In this document: in pieces, positions 9,664-17,834 of the stretch
Layout: every line of letters begins with the position of its first letter
Numbering within the stretch: the stretch's first letter is position 1
Source of the DNA: Alphaproteobacteria bacterium
GTDB lineage: Bacteria; Pseudomonadota; Alphaproteobacteria; UBA6615
DNA: 64,000 nt
Reading direction: 5' to 3'
NCBI GenBank assembly: GCA_021774445.1
Contig: JAJFJA010000042.1
Coordinates: 62,001-126,000 of the forward strand
Made by a program: the position numbers and the translations under genes
Notes under the pieces: model-generated
What the model was told of the DNA's origin: nothing
What the model saw: the letters and a program-made list of their open reading frames with translations, nothing else
Databases searched by the model: none

Positions 9664-9670
9664 CAAAGTC

Positions 9671-9769
9671 TGCTTGCACTGTGTCTTTCTTGGCGGAGAT
9701 CGAACGATCTCGCTGTTCCCTCTTGCAGGGTGGTCGTAGTTTTGGGGTGTTAGCCCCACGCAGTGCAGA
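9671..9769 (+). ncRNA. candidate structured small RNA, family unassigned
   Basis: The bases 9674-9684 and 9758-9768 can form a closing stem of up to 11 bp (core GCACTG / CAGTGC). Inside it are three hairpins: GAGATC-GAAC-GATCTC at 9696-9711, extended across one bulge to 9692-9714; CCCT-CTTGC-AGGG at 9718-9730; and GGGG-TGTTAG-CCCC at 9744-9757. The predicted transcript start from the -10 box at 9658 falls right at the closing stem. I could not match it to SRP RNA (no GGAA-loop motif), tRNA or RNase P; 6S-like RNA is possible but not shown. No intrinsic terminator follows. Confidence 0.4.
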
Positions 9770-9811
9770 AATAATTAGAAGCGACCACTGTGTGGAATTG
9801 GTGCCCTACTC

Positions 9812-10009
9812 ATGCGAAAAAAAGAAGCGTTTTTGTGCGACGACAGTTCTAATAGATACAAGAAACCGCAGTCTGCGCAGTTCAAACTGAAGACCCGGGG
9901 CTGCCTGATGTGCAGCCGCAGCTTCGTCTCGGAAGGCCCTCATAACCGGGTATGCCGCAAGTGCAAGAGCACGCAGCTATGGCGGGAAGGGGAGTTTGAG
10001 ACAGTCTGA
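9812..10009 (+). CDS. small zinc-ribbon-like protein
   Basis: A 65-residue protein with a zinc-ribbon core CLMCSRSFVSEGPHNRVCRKC, i.e. Cys-x2-Cys-x15-Cys-x2-Cys, followed by KSTQLWREG. I recall short alphaproteobacterial hypothetical proteins with this C-L-x-C...R-x-C-x-x-C-K pattern, but no function is known to me. The first 28 residues are lysine-rich and poorly conserved looking, so the exact start is uncertain; no clear ribosome site precedes the ATG. It lies in the AT-rich patch just after the candidate small RNA and could be read from the same promoter. Confidence 0.6.
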   Translation: MRKKEAFLCDDSSNRYKKPQSAQFKLKTRGCLMCSRSFVSEGPHNRVCRKCKSTQLWREGEFETV

Positions 10010-10049
10010 TCGGCGCTCACAGCCCGTGAGACCGCCACAGGCTCTATTC

Positions 10050-10063
10050 CCTCGATATCGAGG
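10050..10063. repeat. 14-bp perfect palindrome CCTCGATATCGAGG
   Basis: Loop-free perfect palindrome between the convergent zinc-ribbon and methyltransferase genes. It is not followed by T residues and could be a protein-binding site; nothing else supports a role. Confidence 0.25.
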
Positions 10064-10173
10064 CGCAAAGCCGGTCATGTCGGCCATAAAATAAGTATTA
10101 GCGCGGTTTTTCCAAGCAGAACACCAAGGTATGCGCCCGCAGGAAATAAAGTGGGACGCGACCTGGCTCGCCG

Positions 10174-11106
10174 TCAGGCTACTTGATGCGGCTTAAGCGC
10201 GTGGATCCTGGCGACCTGCAGTTGGCCGTCCTCAAGGGCTCGTACGCGGGCGAGCCAAAGTTCGGCTTCGAGCATCATATGATCAACAAAATCCCTGGTC
10301 AGATCACTACGCTGCAAGCCGTCCACAAAATCGGCCCAACCACGCAGTATCAGATGCTTAAGACCGTCGGTATCGTTTGAGCACACCCGAATCTGAAGCT
10401 TATGCTCCTTCAAGACGCGGCGATACTCGGCAATGCTCCACGGGCGCGGGTTACCGGTCTCGGCGCGCTGCCAGGCCTTAAAGGGGGCTCTCTCGACGCC
10501 GTCCTCAGCAAAGATAAAATCGGAAAAAAGCAGCTGCCCTCCCGGTTTCATGGCACTTTGGATCGCCGCCAAGAACAGCGGCTTGTCGGCGACCCGGTAG
10601 ATCACCTCGCGGCCGTATATGCAGTCATATTTGCTGACCGGCAAATTGGGGGCGGCCGGGTCCCATGCGACGATTTCGACACGAGATCCGCCCTTTCGGG
10701 CGCACAGTTCCGACGCTTGCGTCACCAGCTCCGGATCACTTTCCAGCGCGGTAATCCAGACCTTAGAGTTCTGCGAAATAGCCAGCGGCCCGCCGCCGGG
10801 GCCGGCCGCTATGTCCAATACCGACATAGCGGGATCAAGGCAAAGCGGCTTGGCGAAATTCACCATATGGTCCGATCCGCCGGCCAGGATGAACCCCTCA
10901 CCCCACAGCCGTCGGCAAATTTCCATGCGCTGGGCCGGCCAGCGCTGCTGCGGTCGGGCGCTGACCTCGATCCGGGTCTCGGCGGCCGCCGGGTCAGCCG
11001 GAGCGAGCTCTTCGAAGTCGGTCGGCGCAACCCCGTGCCACCAGGCGGCAAAGCGTGCTAGGAACGGGACATAACCGTCGGAATATGCTTCTGGCTGCGC
11101 AGGCAC
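10174..11106 (-). CDS. SAM-dependent methyltransferase (class I)
   Basis: The 310-residue protein has the class I methyltransferase fold: motif I VLDIAAGPGGGPLAIS around residues 95-110, an acidic strand-2 end ALESDPELV, and later the motif YDCIYGREVIYRV with AIQSAMKPGGQLLFSDFIF (post-motif III). A long N-terminal extension of about 90 residues holds conserved tryptophans. The GTG start at 11106 is preceded by GGAG. The substrate cannot be predicted; the C-terminal region resembles ubiquinone/sarcosine-type methyltransferases only in general. Transcribed on the minus strand after the aminotransferase, from which it is separated by about 100 bases. Confidence 0.75.
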   Translation of the reverse strand: MPAQPEAYSDGYVPFLARFAAWWHGVAPTDFEELAPADPAAAETRIEVSARPQQRWPAQRMEICRRLWGEGFILAGGSDHMVNFAKPLCLDPAMSVLDIAAGPGGGPLAISQNSKVWITALESDPELVTQASELCARKGGSRVEIVAWDPAAPNLPVSKYDCIYGREVIYRVADKPLFLAAIQSAMKPGGQLLFSDFIFAEDGVERAPFKAWQRAETGNPRPWSIAEYRRVLKEHKLQIRVCSNDTDGLKHLILRGWADFVDGLQRSDLTRDFVDHMMLEAELWLARVRALEDGQLQVARIHALKPHQVA

Positions 11107-11210
11107 AGGCTGGCTCCGCCGTCGAGAATGGCTATCTTGCGACGCAACTTTACCGGGTCCCGCTTAAAGTCAGGTAAACTGCGGGTTGGGCCCAGCCTGG
11201 CGGCTACAGC

Positions 11211-12662
11211 TTATAGTTCTCCCTCATGTCGCAGGGCCTTTAAGGCCTGGGAGAACGCCTCGATCGTCATCTCGATATCCTCGGCATTGTGAACGGCCGA
11301 GGTCAGTCCGCCGGGCCATCCGGCGATATCGATCCCGGCGTTGAGCAGCGCCAGGCGCAGCTTGTTTATCAGCCGCGGATCGCCTTCCTTCAGCTCGCGC
11401 CAGGGTATTTCAAGAGGATCGAAACGGTCGTTGTCGATTTCCCGTCGTGCCGGATTGACGAAGATGTGGAACCCCGAGAAACTCCCATAGGCGGCAAACG
11501 GCACACCGAGCTTCGCGAACGCAGCGTTAAGGCGCTCGCGCAATATGGCGGCAGTGGCGTTAGCGCGCTCGCAGGCGTCGGTCGTGGCCACGACCTCCAA
11601 CGCCGCTACACCCGCCGCCGCCGAGATGGGGTTGGCGTTATATGTTCCGGGATGGGCGACCTTCTCGCGGCCGGTGCTCTGGGCGATCTGGAAATCGAGT
11701 TGATCGAGGAGGTCCTTGCGGCCAGCGACCGCGCCGCCGGGGAGACCGCCGGCGATAATCTTGGCAAGAGAGGTGAGATCCGGTGTGATGCCGTAATGGG
11801 CCTGCGCGCCACCCGGCGAGACCCGAAACCCGGTAATAACCTCGTCAAAAATCAAGACCACGCCATGTTTGTCGGTCAGCTCGCGGAGGCTGGCGAGGAA
11901 TTGAGGCGTCGTTGGCACGCGACCGAAACCGGACCCTGTCGGCTCCAGAATGACGGCAGCGATATCGTCGTCGGCGGCCAATGCGGCAGCAACGGCCGTA
12001 ATATCGTGGGGCGGTATCAAGACGGCGTTCTCGGCGACGGCTGGGAGGACGCCGGTTGTCGGCGTGCCGTCGAAGTGAGAGACAAAGCCGCTGGTCATAT
12101 GATCGTGCCAGCCATGAAAATGGGTCAAGAAGCGCAGAATCTTGCGCCGGCCGGTATGAGCACGGGCAAGGCGCAAGCACATCAAGGTGGCTTCGGTCCC
12201 CGACGAGGTGAAGCGCAGTCGCTCGGCGCTGGGGATCAGCGCCTGCACGGCTCGGCCCCATTGAACCTCGCCTTCATGGTTGCAGCCGAAATGAGTGCCG
12301 CGGTCGAGCGCGGCATGGATGGCGGCGACGACCTTCGGATGGCTGTGGCCTAGTATCAGAGAGCCATGGCCGCCGAAATAGTCGACATAGGCGTTATCAT
12401 CGACGTCCCATTTACGCGCCGCCTCGGCGTGGGTGACATAGATGCCGTAGGGTTCCAGGTAGCGAGCGTCGTGGGTGATGCCGCTCGGGAAGCGCGATTG
12501 CGCCTGTTCGAACAGGGCGGCGGACTTTGGGGTTCGCTCCCGGTAGGTGGTGATAATCGGCGAATTCGTTGACGCCATGTCAGGCATTTGCATCTCGATT
12601 TTAGGATGTTCGAGTGAGACGGGCTGCCGCGGATTGTATGGCAGTCGGCGCGCTTTCACCAT
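11211..12662 (-). CDS. class III aminotransferase / glutamate-1-semialdehyde aminomutase-like
   Basis: Fold-type I PLP enzyme of the aminotransferase class III family. Signs: SSGTEATLMCLRLARAHTGRRKI (phosphate-binding region), FLTHFHGWHDH, AAVILEPTGSGFG, the cofactor aspartate in LIFDEVITGFRVSPGGAQ, and the Schiff-base lysine in LTSLAKIIAGGLPGGAVAGRKDLL. The GGLPGGAVAGRKD pattern is close to HemL-type aminomutases, but no heme genes are near, and such paralogues often act on other amino acids or amines. The visible ATG at 12662 gives a 483-residue protein; starts at 12593 or 12578 would remove a basic leader of about 25 residues and are equally plausible. Confidence 0.8.
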   Translation of the reverse strand: MVKARRLPYNPRQPVSLEHPKIEMQMPDMASTNSPIITTYRERTPKSAALFEQAQSRFPSGITHDARYLEPYGIYVTHAEAARKWDVDDNAYVDYFGGHGSLILGHSHPKVVAAIHAALDRGTHFGCNHEGEVQWGRAVQALIPSAERLRFTSSGTEATLMCLRLARAHTGRRKILRFLTHFHGWHDHMTSGFVSHFDGTPTTGVLPAVAENAVLIPPHDITAVAAALAADDDIAAVILEPTGSGFGRVPTTPQFLASLRELTDKHGVVLIFDEVITGFRVSPGGAQAHYGITPDLTSLAKIIAGGLPGGAVAGRKDLLDQLDFQIAQSTGREKVAHPGTYNANPISAAAGVAALEVVATTDACERANATAAILRERLNAAFAKLGVPFAAYGSFSGFHIFVNPARREIDNDRFDPLEIPWRELKEGDPRLINKLRLALLNAGIDIAGWPGGLTSAVHNAEDIEMTIEAFSQALKALRHEGEL

Positions 12663-12695
12663 GGGCCGGTTGGCGGTCTCGCTAAAGCGTCGGCA

Positions 12696-13595
12696 TTAGC
12701 TGCGACGCAGCCGTTCAAGCTCGTCAATGGTCCGCGGCCAGTCGCCCTTCAATAGGCGGGATAGGGAGCGGTCGGCCAGCAAGCGGCCGCCAGTCTGGCA
12801 GGTCGCGCAATAATTTGTCTCATTTGAGGCATAGGCGATGCGCTGAACCGGGTCACCGCAATCCGGGCAAGGCTGCCGATAGCGGCCATGCACCGCCATC
12901 TCCTTGCGGAAGGCGGTCACTTTCTTGGGGAAATCGTCGCCCGCTTCGGCGCGTAGGCGGCTGGTCCATTCGGCAAGCACGTCGCGCGTAGCCTGGAAGA
13001 GCCGGGCGATCGCCGGTTCGTCGAGCTTGCTTGTCCATAGCACCGGCGACAACCGGGCCCGATGCAGAATTTCATCGGAATAGGCGTTGCCGATGCCGCT
13101 GAATTGCCGCGGATCGGTGAGCGCCCGTTTCAGGGTGTGGTTGGAACCAGTGAGAATGGCCGCGAACTCCGGGAGGTCGATATCGACTATCTCGGCGCCC
13201 CGGGGATCATGCTCAGCCAAGGCGGATTCGCCTCGCACGATGCTGAGGGAGGCGCGTCTTTTGGTTCCGGCCTCGGTCAGAATCAGCGTGCCGGAGGTGA
13301 AATCGAAGGCCGCCAGACCACCGCGACCGGGGGGGTCGGCGCCCCTGTCCTTCCAATGGAGGCGGCCGGCGATCATCAGGTGAAGAACCAGGAACAGGTC
13401 GTCCTCAAGCCCGATGACGATGCGCTTGCCGAGCCGGCGCAATTCGAGCACCTGCTTGCCTTGGCAGGCGGCCGGCGCCGGCTCCACCGTGCGCAGGAGA
13501 AACGGGTTGAGGAGGCGGAGCTGCTCGAGCCGCTGTCCCACGATCCGGCGCTCAAGGCCTTCGATATAGACGACAATGTCCGGCAGCTCTGGCAT
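12696..13595 (-). CDS. formamidopyrimidine-DNA glycosylase/endonuclease VIII family (Fpg/Nei)
   Basis: A 299-residue base-excision repair enzyme that removes oxidised bases and nicks the abasic site. The start is fixed by the catalytic N-terminus MPELPD (P2 nucleophile, E3). Other signs are the H2TH region with LTDPRQFSGIGNAYSDEILHRARLSP, and a C-terminal zinc finger CPDC-x16-CATC. A lysine equivalent to the Fpg beta-hairpin lysine is not obvious, so it may be a paralogue rather than canonical MutM. Divergent from the GntR gene, with which it shares the operator region. Confidence 0.88.
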   Translation of the reverse strand: MPELPDIVVYIEGLERRIVGQRLEQLRLLNPFLLRTVEPAPAACQGKQVLELRRLGKRIVIGLEDDLFLVLHLMIAGRLHWKDRGADPPGRGGLAAFDFTSGTLILTEAGTKRRASLSIVRGESALAEHDPRGAEIVDIDLPEFAAILTGSNHTLKRALTDPRQFSGIGNAYSDEILHRARLSPVLWTSKLDEPAIARLFQATRDVLAEWTSRLRAEAGDDFPKKVTAFRKEMAVHGRYRQPCPDCGDPVQRIAYASNETNYCATCQTGGRLLADRSLSRLLKGDWPRTIDELERLRRS

Positions 13596-13650
13596 GGCCG
13601 GTGCATCCTGACAGGGCTAATCCCGACCGACAACTGCCGTGGATTAGCAT

Positions 13651-13706
13651 TTGACCGCGCCAATTCGCCTGCCTAATATTGGTCAGATGTCAGACCAATA
13701 TTAGGC
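13651..13706 (+). promoter_or_regulatory. sigma-70-like promoter overlapped by a perfect GntR-type palindrome
   Basis: TTGACC at 13651-13656 and TAATAT at 13674-13679 are spaced by 17 bases. The -10 lies inside a perfect inverted repeat with 14-base arms: GCCTAATATTGGTC at 13671-13684 and GACCAATATTAGGC at 13693-13706, separated by 8 bases. The inner TTGGTC...GACCAA halves resemble FadR/PdhR-class GntR sites. Binding would block the promoter of the adjacent gntR, consistent with autorepression and control of the whole operon. Confidence 0.65.
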
Positions 13707-13723
13707 CAAGAGGGTGGTTGAGC

Positions 13724-14437
13724 GTGTTGCCAGATAGCCAACTTCTGCAACCCGTGGAGCAGCGAAGCCGCAACGATGCGGTGTTGGACGCCTTGGCTGA
13801 GTTCATTTCAAACGCGCAAATCGAGCCCGGCAGCAAGCTGCCGACCGAACGGGAACTGACCGAGCGCCTGCAGGTCGGTCGGTCGACCGTGCGTGAGGCC
13901 CTTAAGCGCTGGGAGGCGCTGGGGATCGTGGAGACCCGAAAGGGCAGCGGTACCTTCTTACGCGTCCCCGTCGCACCGGGCGATATCCACCTGCCTCTGA
14001 CGATCCAACGGCAGCAGAAATCCTTGCTACAGACCCTGGAGATCAGACGGGCCTTGGAGACCGAGGCGGCCGCCATCGCCGCGCAGCGGGCGACCAAAGA
14101 GGAGCTCGCGCGCATGGAGGCATGTCTGGCTCGGATGGAAGAAGTTCATCTACGCGATGGGTCGGCAGGCCCGGAGGATTGGCAGTTTCATCTGTCCATC
14201 TACAACGCGACCGGCAACCCGATGTTTGCGCAGCTCGTCCATCATATGCGGATACCGATCTACAGCTTCTTCGACCATCCGTTCGATCAAAAGGATTTTG
14301 CCTCAAGATCGTTTCCTTTCCACCGCGAGCTGTTCGATGCGATCGCGGCCGGCGACGTGGACGCGGCGAAGGAGAAAACACTGGCGATCTTGGCGGTGAC
14401 CGAAGCCGACGCGAGAGCGGCGACAAATGCGCGTTAA
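13724..14437 (+). CDS. GntR-family regulator, FadR/FCD subgroup
   Basis: A 237-residue repressor with an N-terminal winged helix (KLPTERELTERLQVGRSTVREALKRWEALGIVETRKGSGTFL condensed, residues about 30-75) and a C-terminal all-helical FCD ligand domain with the expected ExRrALEtEAA start and histidines in DWQFHLSIYNAT and FPFHRELFDAI, which usually bind a metal and an organic acid ligand. I chose GTG 13724; upstream frame has no good site and runs into the operator palindrome. Its 3' end overlaps the PLP-enzyme gene by 11 bases, so the two are coupled. Confidence 0.85.
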   Translation: MLPDSQLLQPVEQRSRNDAVLDALAEFISNAQIEPGSKLPTERELTERLQVGRSTVREALKRWEALGIVETRKGSGTFLRVPVAPGDIHLPLTIQRQQKSLLQTLEIRRALETEAAAIAAQRATKEELARMEACLARMEEVHLRDGSAGPEDWQFHLSIYNATGNPMFAQLVHHMRIPIYSFFDHPFDQKDFASRSFPFHRELFDAIAAGDVDAAKEKTLAILAVTEADARAATNAR

Positions 14438-15593
14438 ACCCGAGATGGCCGATGCCACCATCGTGGCGCATGACGAGATATTTCCTCATGGCGCCGTCGT
14501 GCCGCCGATTATGCAGACGTCCCTGTTCGTGTTCGAGAGCTACCACGACATGGTGGGGTGCTTTCGCGGCGACAATGATCTGCCGATCTATTCACGTGGC
14601 AAGAACCCGACGGTGCGAGAGTTCGAGCGCAAGGTCGCGGCACTGGAAGGCGCCGCCGACGCCAGAGCGTTGTCCTCCGGCATGGCAGCCATTAGCAACG
14701 CCGTGCTCAGCCAAGTCCGGTGCGGCGACCGAATCCTTTGCGTGCGCAACGTCTATCCCGATGCCTATCGACTATTTCTTAGCCTGCTGCCACGGTTCGG
14801 CATCGAGGTCGAGTTCGTCGATGGCTGCGATCTCAACGCCGTCGCCGCCGCCCTCCCCGGCTGCCGCCTGTTCTACATCGAGAGCCCGACCAGCTGGATT
14901 TTCGAGACGCTCGATCTGTCGAGCCTGGCGGAGATGGCCCGATCCGAAGGTGTGGTGACCATTGTCGACAACAGCTGGGCGACGCCAATATTCCAAAAGC
15001 CGATCTCGCACGGTATCGACATGGTCGTCCATTCGGCGTCGAAATATCTCGGCGGGCACAGCGACACCGTCGCCGGCGTCATTGCGGGCCGGCAGGAGAT
15101 GATCGACGCCGTGAACGAGTTCGTGGCGCCTTATCTCGGCGGGAAGCTGGCGCCCTTCGAGGCTTGGCTATTGGTGCGCGGCCTCAGAACATTGCCGATA
15201 CGGATGGCTCAGCATGATCGCGTCGGACGGATTATCGGCGAGCGCCTGCGCAACCATCCCGCGGTCGCACGCGTCTACCACCCCGGGTTAGAGGGCCGCG
15301 GCGAGCAGACCCTGAAAGGCTGTTCCAGCCTGATGGCGTTCGACGTCGCCGAGGGCATCGATATCCCGGCGTTCTGCGACCGCCTGAAACTGTTCAAACT
15401 AGGCGTTAGCTGGGGCGGCCACGAAAGCCTGGTGGTACCGGCAATCGCCGGGTTAGAGCAAAAAAACGGGCCGAATTCGGCCAAGGCGTTTGAGTTGTCG
15501 CCCCGTCTCATACGCTTGCATGTCGGCCTCGAGGACGTGGACGACCTTTGGGGCGACCTTTGCCAGGCCCTAGAGCCGGGAAGCAAACAGTAG
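14427..15593 (+). CDS. PLP-dependent Cys/Met metabolism enzyme (cystathionine gamma-synthase/lyase family)
   Basis: A 388-residue fold-type I PLP enzyme of the trans-sulfuration family, which performs beta- or gamma-elimination or replacement on amino acids. Seen: YSRGKNPTVREFERKVAALEGA (family N-terminal block), ALSSGMAAISNAVLS, YIESPTSWIFETLDL, VTIVDNSWATPIFQKP, and the cofactor lysine in HSASKYLGGHSDTVAG. It overlaps the gntR end and is followed within 40 bases by a sugar-type ABC importer. That context is odd for methionine or cysteine synthesis, so it probably degrades an imported amino-acid-containing compound. Confidence 0.85.
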   Translation: MRVKPEMADATIVAHDEIFPHGAVVPPIMQTSLFVFESYHDMVGCFRGDNDLPIYSRGKNPTVREFERKVAALEGAADARALSSGMAAISNAVLSQVRCGDRILCVRNVYPDAYRLFLSLLPRFGIEVEFVDGCDLNAVAAALPGCRLFYIESPTSWIFETLDLSSLAEMARSEGVVTIVDNSWATPIFQKPISHGIDMVVHSASKYLGGHSDTVAGVIAGRQEMIDAVNEFVAPYLGGKLAPFEAWLLVRGLRTLPIRMAQHDRVGRIIGERLRNHPAVARVYHPGLEGRGEQTLKGCSSLMAFDVAEGIDIPAFCDRLKLFKLGVSWGGHESLVVPAIAGLEQKNGPNSAKAFELSPRLIRLHVGLEDVDDLWGDLCQALEPGSKQ

Positions 15594-15632
15594 AACAACC
15601 GCTCTCAATAAACCGCACGACTAGGAGGAAGC

Positions 15633-16895
15633 ATGAGACATTTAATAATCTCCACAGCGCTGGCAGGGCTGCTTGCATCGCCGGCCTGGGCGCAGACCAA
15701 GCTCGAGCTTGTCGAAGTCATCACCAGCCCGACGCGGACCGAGGTTCTAAGGTCGATCGTCGACGAATTCGAAGCCGACAACCCGGGGACCGAGGTGGAA
15801 ATCATCTCTTTGCCTTGGGGCCAAGCGTTCGAGAAATTCGCCACAATGGTGGCCGCGGGCGAGACGCCCGACATCGTCGAGATGCCGGATCGCTGGCTAT
15901 CGCTCTATGCGAATAATGGCCGGCTGGAAAGCCTTGAGCCTTATTTGGCGGAGTGGTCGGATACGCCGGAATTGACCGACAAGGCGTTGCAATTCGGCCG
16001 CTTCGTAAAAGACGAAGCTTATACCTTGCCCTATGGCTTCTATCTGCGGGCAATGTTCTACAACAAAAAGCTCTTCGCCGAAGCCGGCATCGACGGCCCG
16101 CCGGAGACCATGGATGATTTCATGGAAGCCGCCCGCAAGGTGTCCGAGCTTGGCGACGGCAAATCCGGCTACTGCCTGCGCGGCGGACCGGGCGGCCTCA
16201 ATGGCTGGATCATGATGTCGGCGACGATGAACGGCACGAACGACTTCTTCGACGCCGAGGGCAACAGCACGCTTGACCAACCGGGTGCCGTGGCCGGTAT
16301 TCAATTCCTGCTGGACATTTACCAGAAGGGCTACGCGCCGAAGGATAGCGTCAATTGGGGCTTCAACGAGATCGTTGCCGGTTTCTATTCGGGAACCTGT
16401 GCGATGCTCGACCAGGACCCGGATGCCTTGATCGCCATCGCCGAGCGTATGGACGCGGACGATTACGCCGTGGCGCCGATGCCGAAGGGACCGGACGGCC
16501 TCGCCTTCCCAACCATCGGTTATGCCGGCTGGTCGATGTTCTCCGACAGCGACAACAAGGATGAGGCGTGGAAGCTGATCGCCCACATCTCAAACCGCGA
16601 GAATAACCTGATATGGAACAAAACCGTCGGCGCCCTACCGATCCATAAGGGTGCGAATGACGATCCATTCTACGGGACGCCACAGTTCGAAGGTTGGTTC
16701 GTCGAACTGAACCAGGCGGAGTATCAGCCGACGACGATGCCGACCTATCTTGAGGAGTTCGCTTTCTTCGCCGACTCCTTGGCGATTCCGACCAGCCAGG
16801 AAGCGCTGCTCGGTCAGCGTTCGGCAGAAGACCTGGCGCAGGAATGGGCCGAGTATCTGACAGCCGCGCAGAAGAAATGGCTGGCAGCACAATAA
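15633..16895 (+). CDS. ABC transporter substrate-binding protein, CUT1/sugar type (family 1)
   Basis: A 420-residue periplasmic binding protein. The first 20 residues form a signal peptide ending ASPAWAQT. The body has family-1 features: EFEADNPGTEVEIISLPWGQ near the start, then GETPDIVEMPDRW, PYGFYLRAMFYNKKLF and GTCAMLDQDP. AGGAGG lies just upstream of the ATG. It precedes its two permeases and ATPase, making a complete importer. Ligand class by homology is carbohydrate or glycerophosphate-like, but the PLP enzyme upstream leaves the true substrate open. Confidence 0.88.
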   Translation: MRHLIISTALAGLLASPAWAQTKLELVEVITSPTRTEVLRSIVDEFEADNPGTEVEIISLPWGQAFEKFATMVAAGETPDIVEMPDRWLSLYANNGRLESLEPYLAEWSDTPELTDKALQFGRFVKDEAYTLPYGFYLRAMFYNKKLFAEAGIDGPPETMDDFMEAARKVSELGDGKSGYCLRGGPGGLNGWIMMSATMNGTNDFFDAEGNSTLDQPGAVAGIQFLLDIYQKGYAPKDSVNWGFNEIVAGFYSGTCAMLDQDPDALIAIAERMDADDYAVAPMPKGPDGLAFPTIGYAGWSMFSDSDNKDEAWKLIAHISNRENNLIWNKTVGALPIHKGANDDPFYGTPQFEGWFVELNQAEYQPTTMPTYLEEFAFFADSLAIPTSQEALLGQRSAEDLAQEWAEYLTAAQKKWLAAQ

Positions 16896-17824
16896 CGTCC
16901 TACGGTCCCGCGGCTTCGGAAGTGTTTCCGGAGCCGCGGCGACGCGCGTGGCGGGCTCTGATCGAGCCCTACCTCTACCTCAGCCCGGCGCTGATCCTGA
17001 TCGGGTTGGTGATGTTCGTGCCGCTGCTGCTCGGCCTGTCCTTCGCCTATCGCAACATTCACCTGCTGAACCCGTTCAGCGGGGGCTTCGTCGGCCTGGA
17101 CCATTTTTCGGCGATCATGGGTGACAAGCGGTTCTGGCGGGCGTTGATCAACACCGGGTGGTGGACGGGCGCCTCACTGGTGCTGCAGTTCTCCCTCGGC
17201 CTCGGGCTGGCGATGTTGCTGAACCGACCGTTCCGCGGCAAACGCTTCGTACAAGCCATCATCTTTCTGCCGTGGGCCGTACCGATATTCCTTTCGGGGC
17301 TGACCTGGGCCTGGCTATTCAACCCGGTGATCGGCCCCCTGCCCCACTGGCTGGCCGCCCTAGGCGTGATGTCGGAGCCCTACAATATTCTGTCGAACCC
17401 GTCGGTCGCGATGTGGGGGCCGATTATTGCGAATGTCTGGTTTGGCATTCCGTTCTTCGCCATCACCATGTTGGCGGCGTTGCAATCGGTGCCGTACGAA
17501 CTACACGAGGCGGCAGCAATCGACGGCGCATCCGCCTGGCAGCGCTTCGTCAAGGTGACGCTGCCGTTCATCGCACCGGTCATCGCCATCACCGTGCTGT
17601 TGCGCACGATTTGGATTTCGAATTTCGCCGACCTGATCATTGTCATGACGGGCGGCGGGCCGGCAGACTCCACGCAGATTGTGGCGTCCTATATCTTCAC
17701 GACCGCCTATCGGCGGCTAGATTTCGGCTACGCCTCGGCGATCTCGACAGCGTTGCTGGTGCTGCTGATGCTGTATTCGCTGATCGTGCTGCAACTGCGG
17801 CGGCGGTTGGCGGGTAAGGTCTAG
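16877..17824 (+). CDS. ABC transporter permease, MalF/UgpA type
   Basis: About 315 residues with six predicted membrane helices and the permease EAA loop ELHEAAAIDGASAWQRFVKVTLPFIAP near residue 210, the site that contacts the ATPase. The ATG at 16877 (MAGSTITSYG) overlaps the end of the binding-protein gene by 19 bases; an earlier in-frame start at 16844 would give a longer overlap. A polar N-terminus of about 30 residues precedes the first helix (YLYLSPALILIGLVMFV). Confidence 0.88.
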   Translation: MAGSTITSYGPAASEVFPEPRRRAWRALIEPYLYLSPALILIGLVMFVPLLLGLSFAYRNIHLLNPFSGGFVGLDHFSAIMGDKRFWRALINTGWWTGASLVLQFSLGLGLAMLLNRPFRGKRFVQAIIFLPWAVPIFLSGLTWAWLFNPVIGPLPHWLAALGVMSEPYNILSNPSVAMWGPIIANVWFGIPFFAITMLAALQSVPYELHEAAAIDGASAWQRFVKVTLPFIAPVIAITVLLRTIWISNFADLIIVMTGGGPADSTQIVASYIFTTAYRRLDFGYASAISTALLVLLMLYSLIVLQLRRRLAGKV

Positions 17825-17834
17825 CGAGGCGCAG

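Noticed and set aside
9671..9769. Reading the structured region as a tRNA (including selenocysteine tRNA by length)
   Set aside because: There is no TTCGA-type T-loop motif, acceptor stem with CCA, or anticodon arm of the right size.
9681..9890. A 69-codon plus-strand frame across the candidate RNA
   Set aside because: No ribosome site, no recognisable motif, and it overlaps the zinc-ribbon gene in another frame.
11289..12353. A 354-codon plus-strand open frame
   Set aside because: It is antisense to the class III aminotransferase, whose PLP motifs are clear; composition of the frame is Gly/Arg-rich without any motif.
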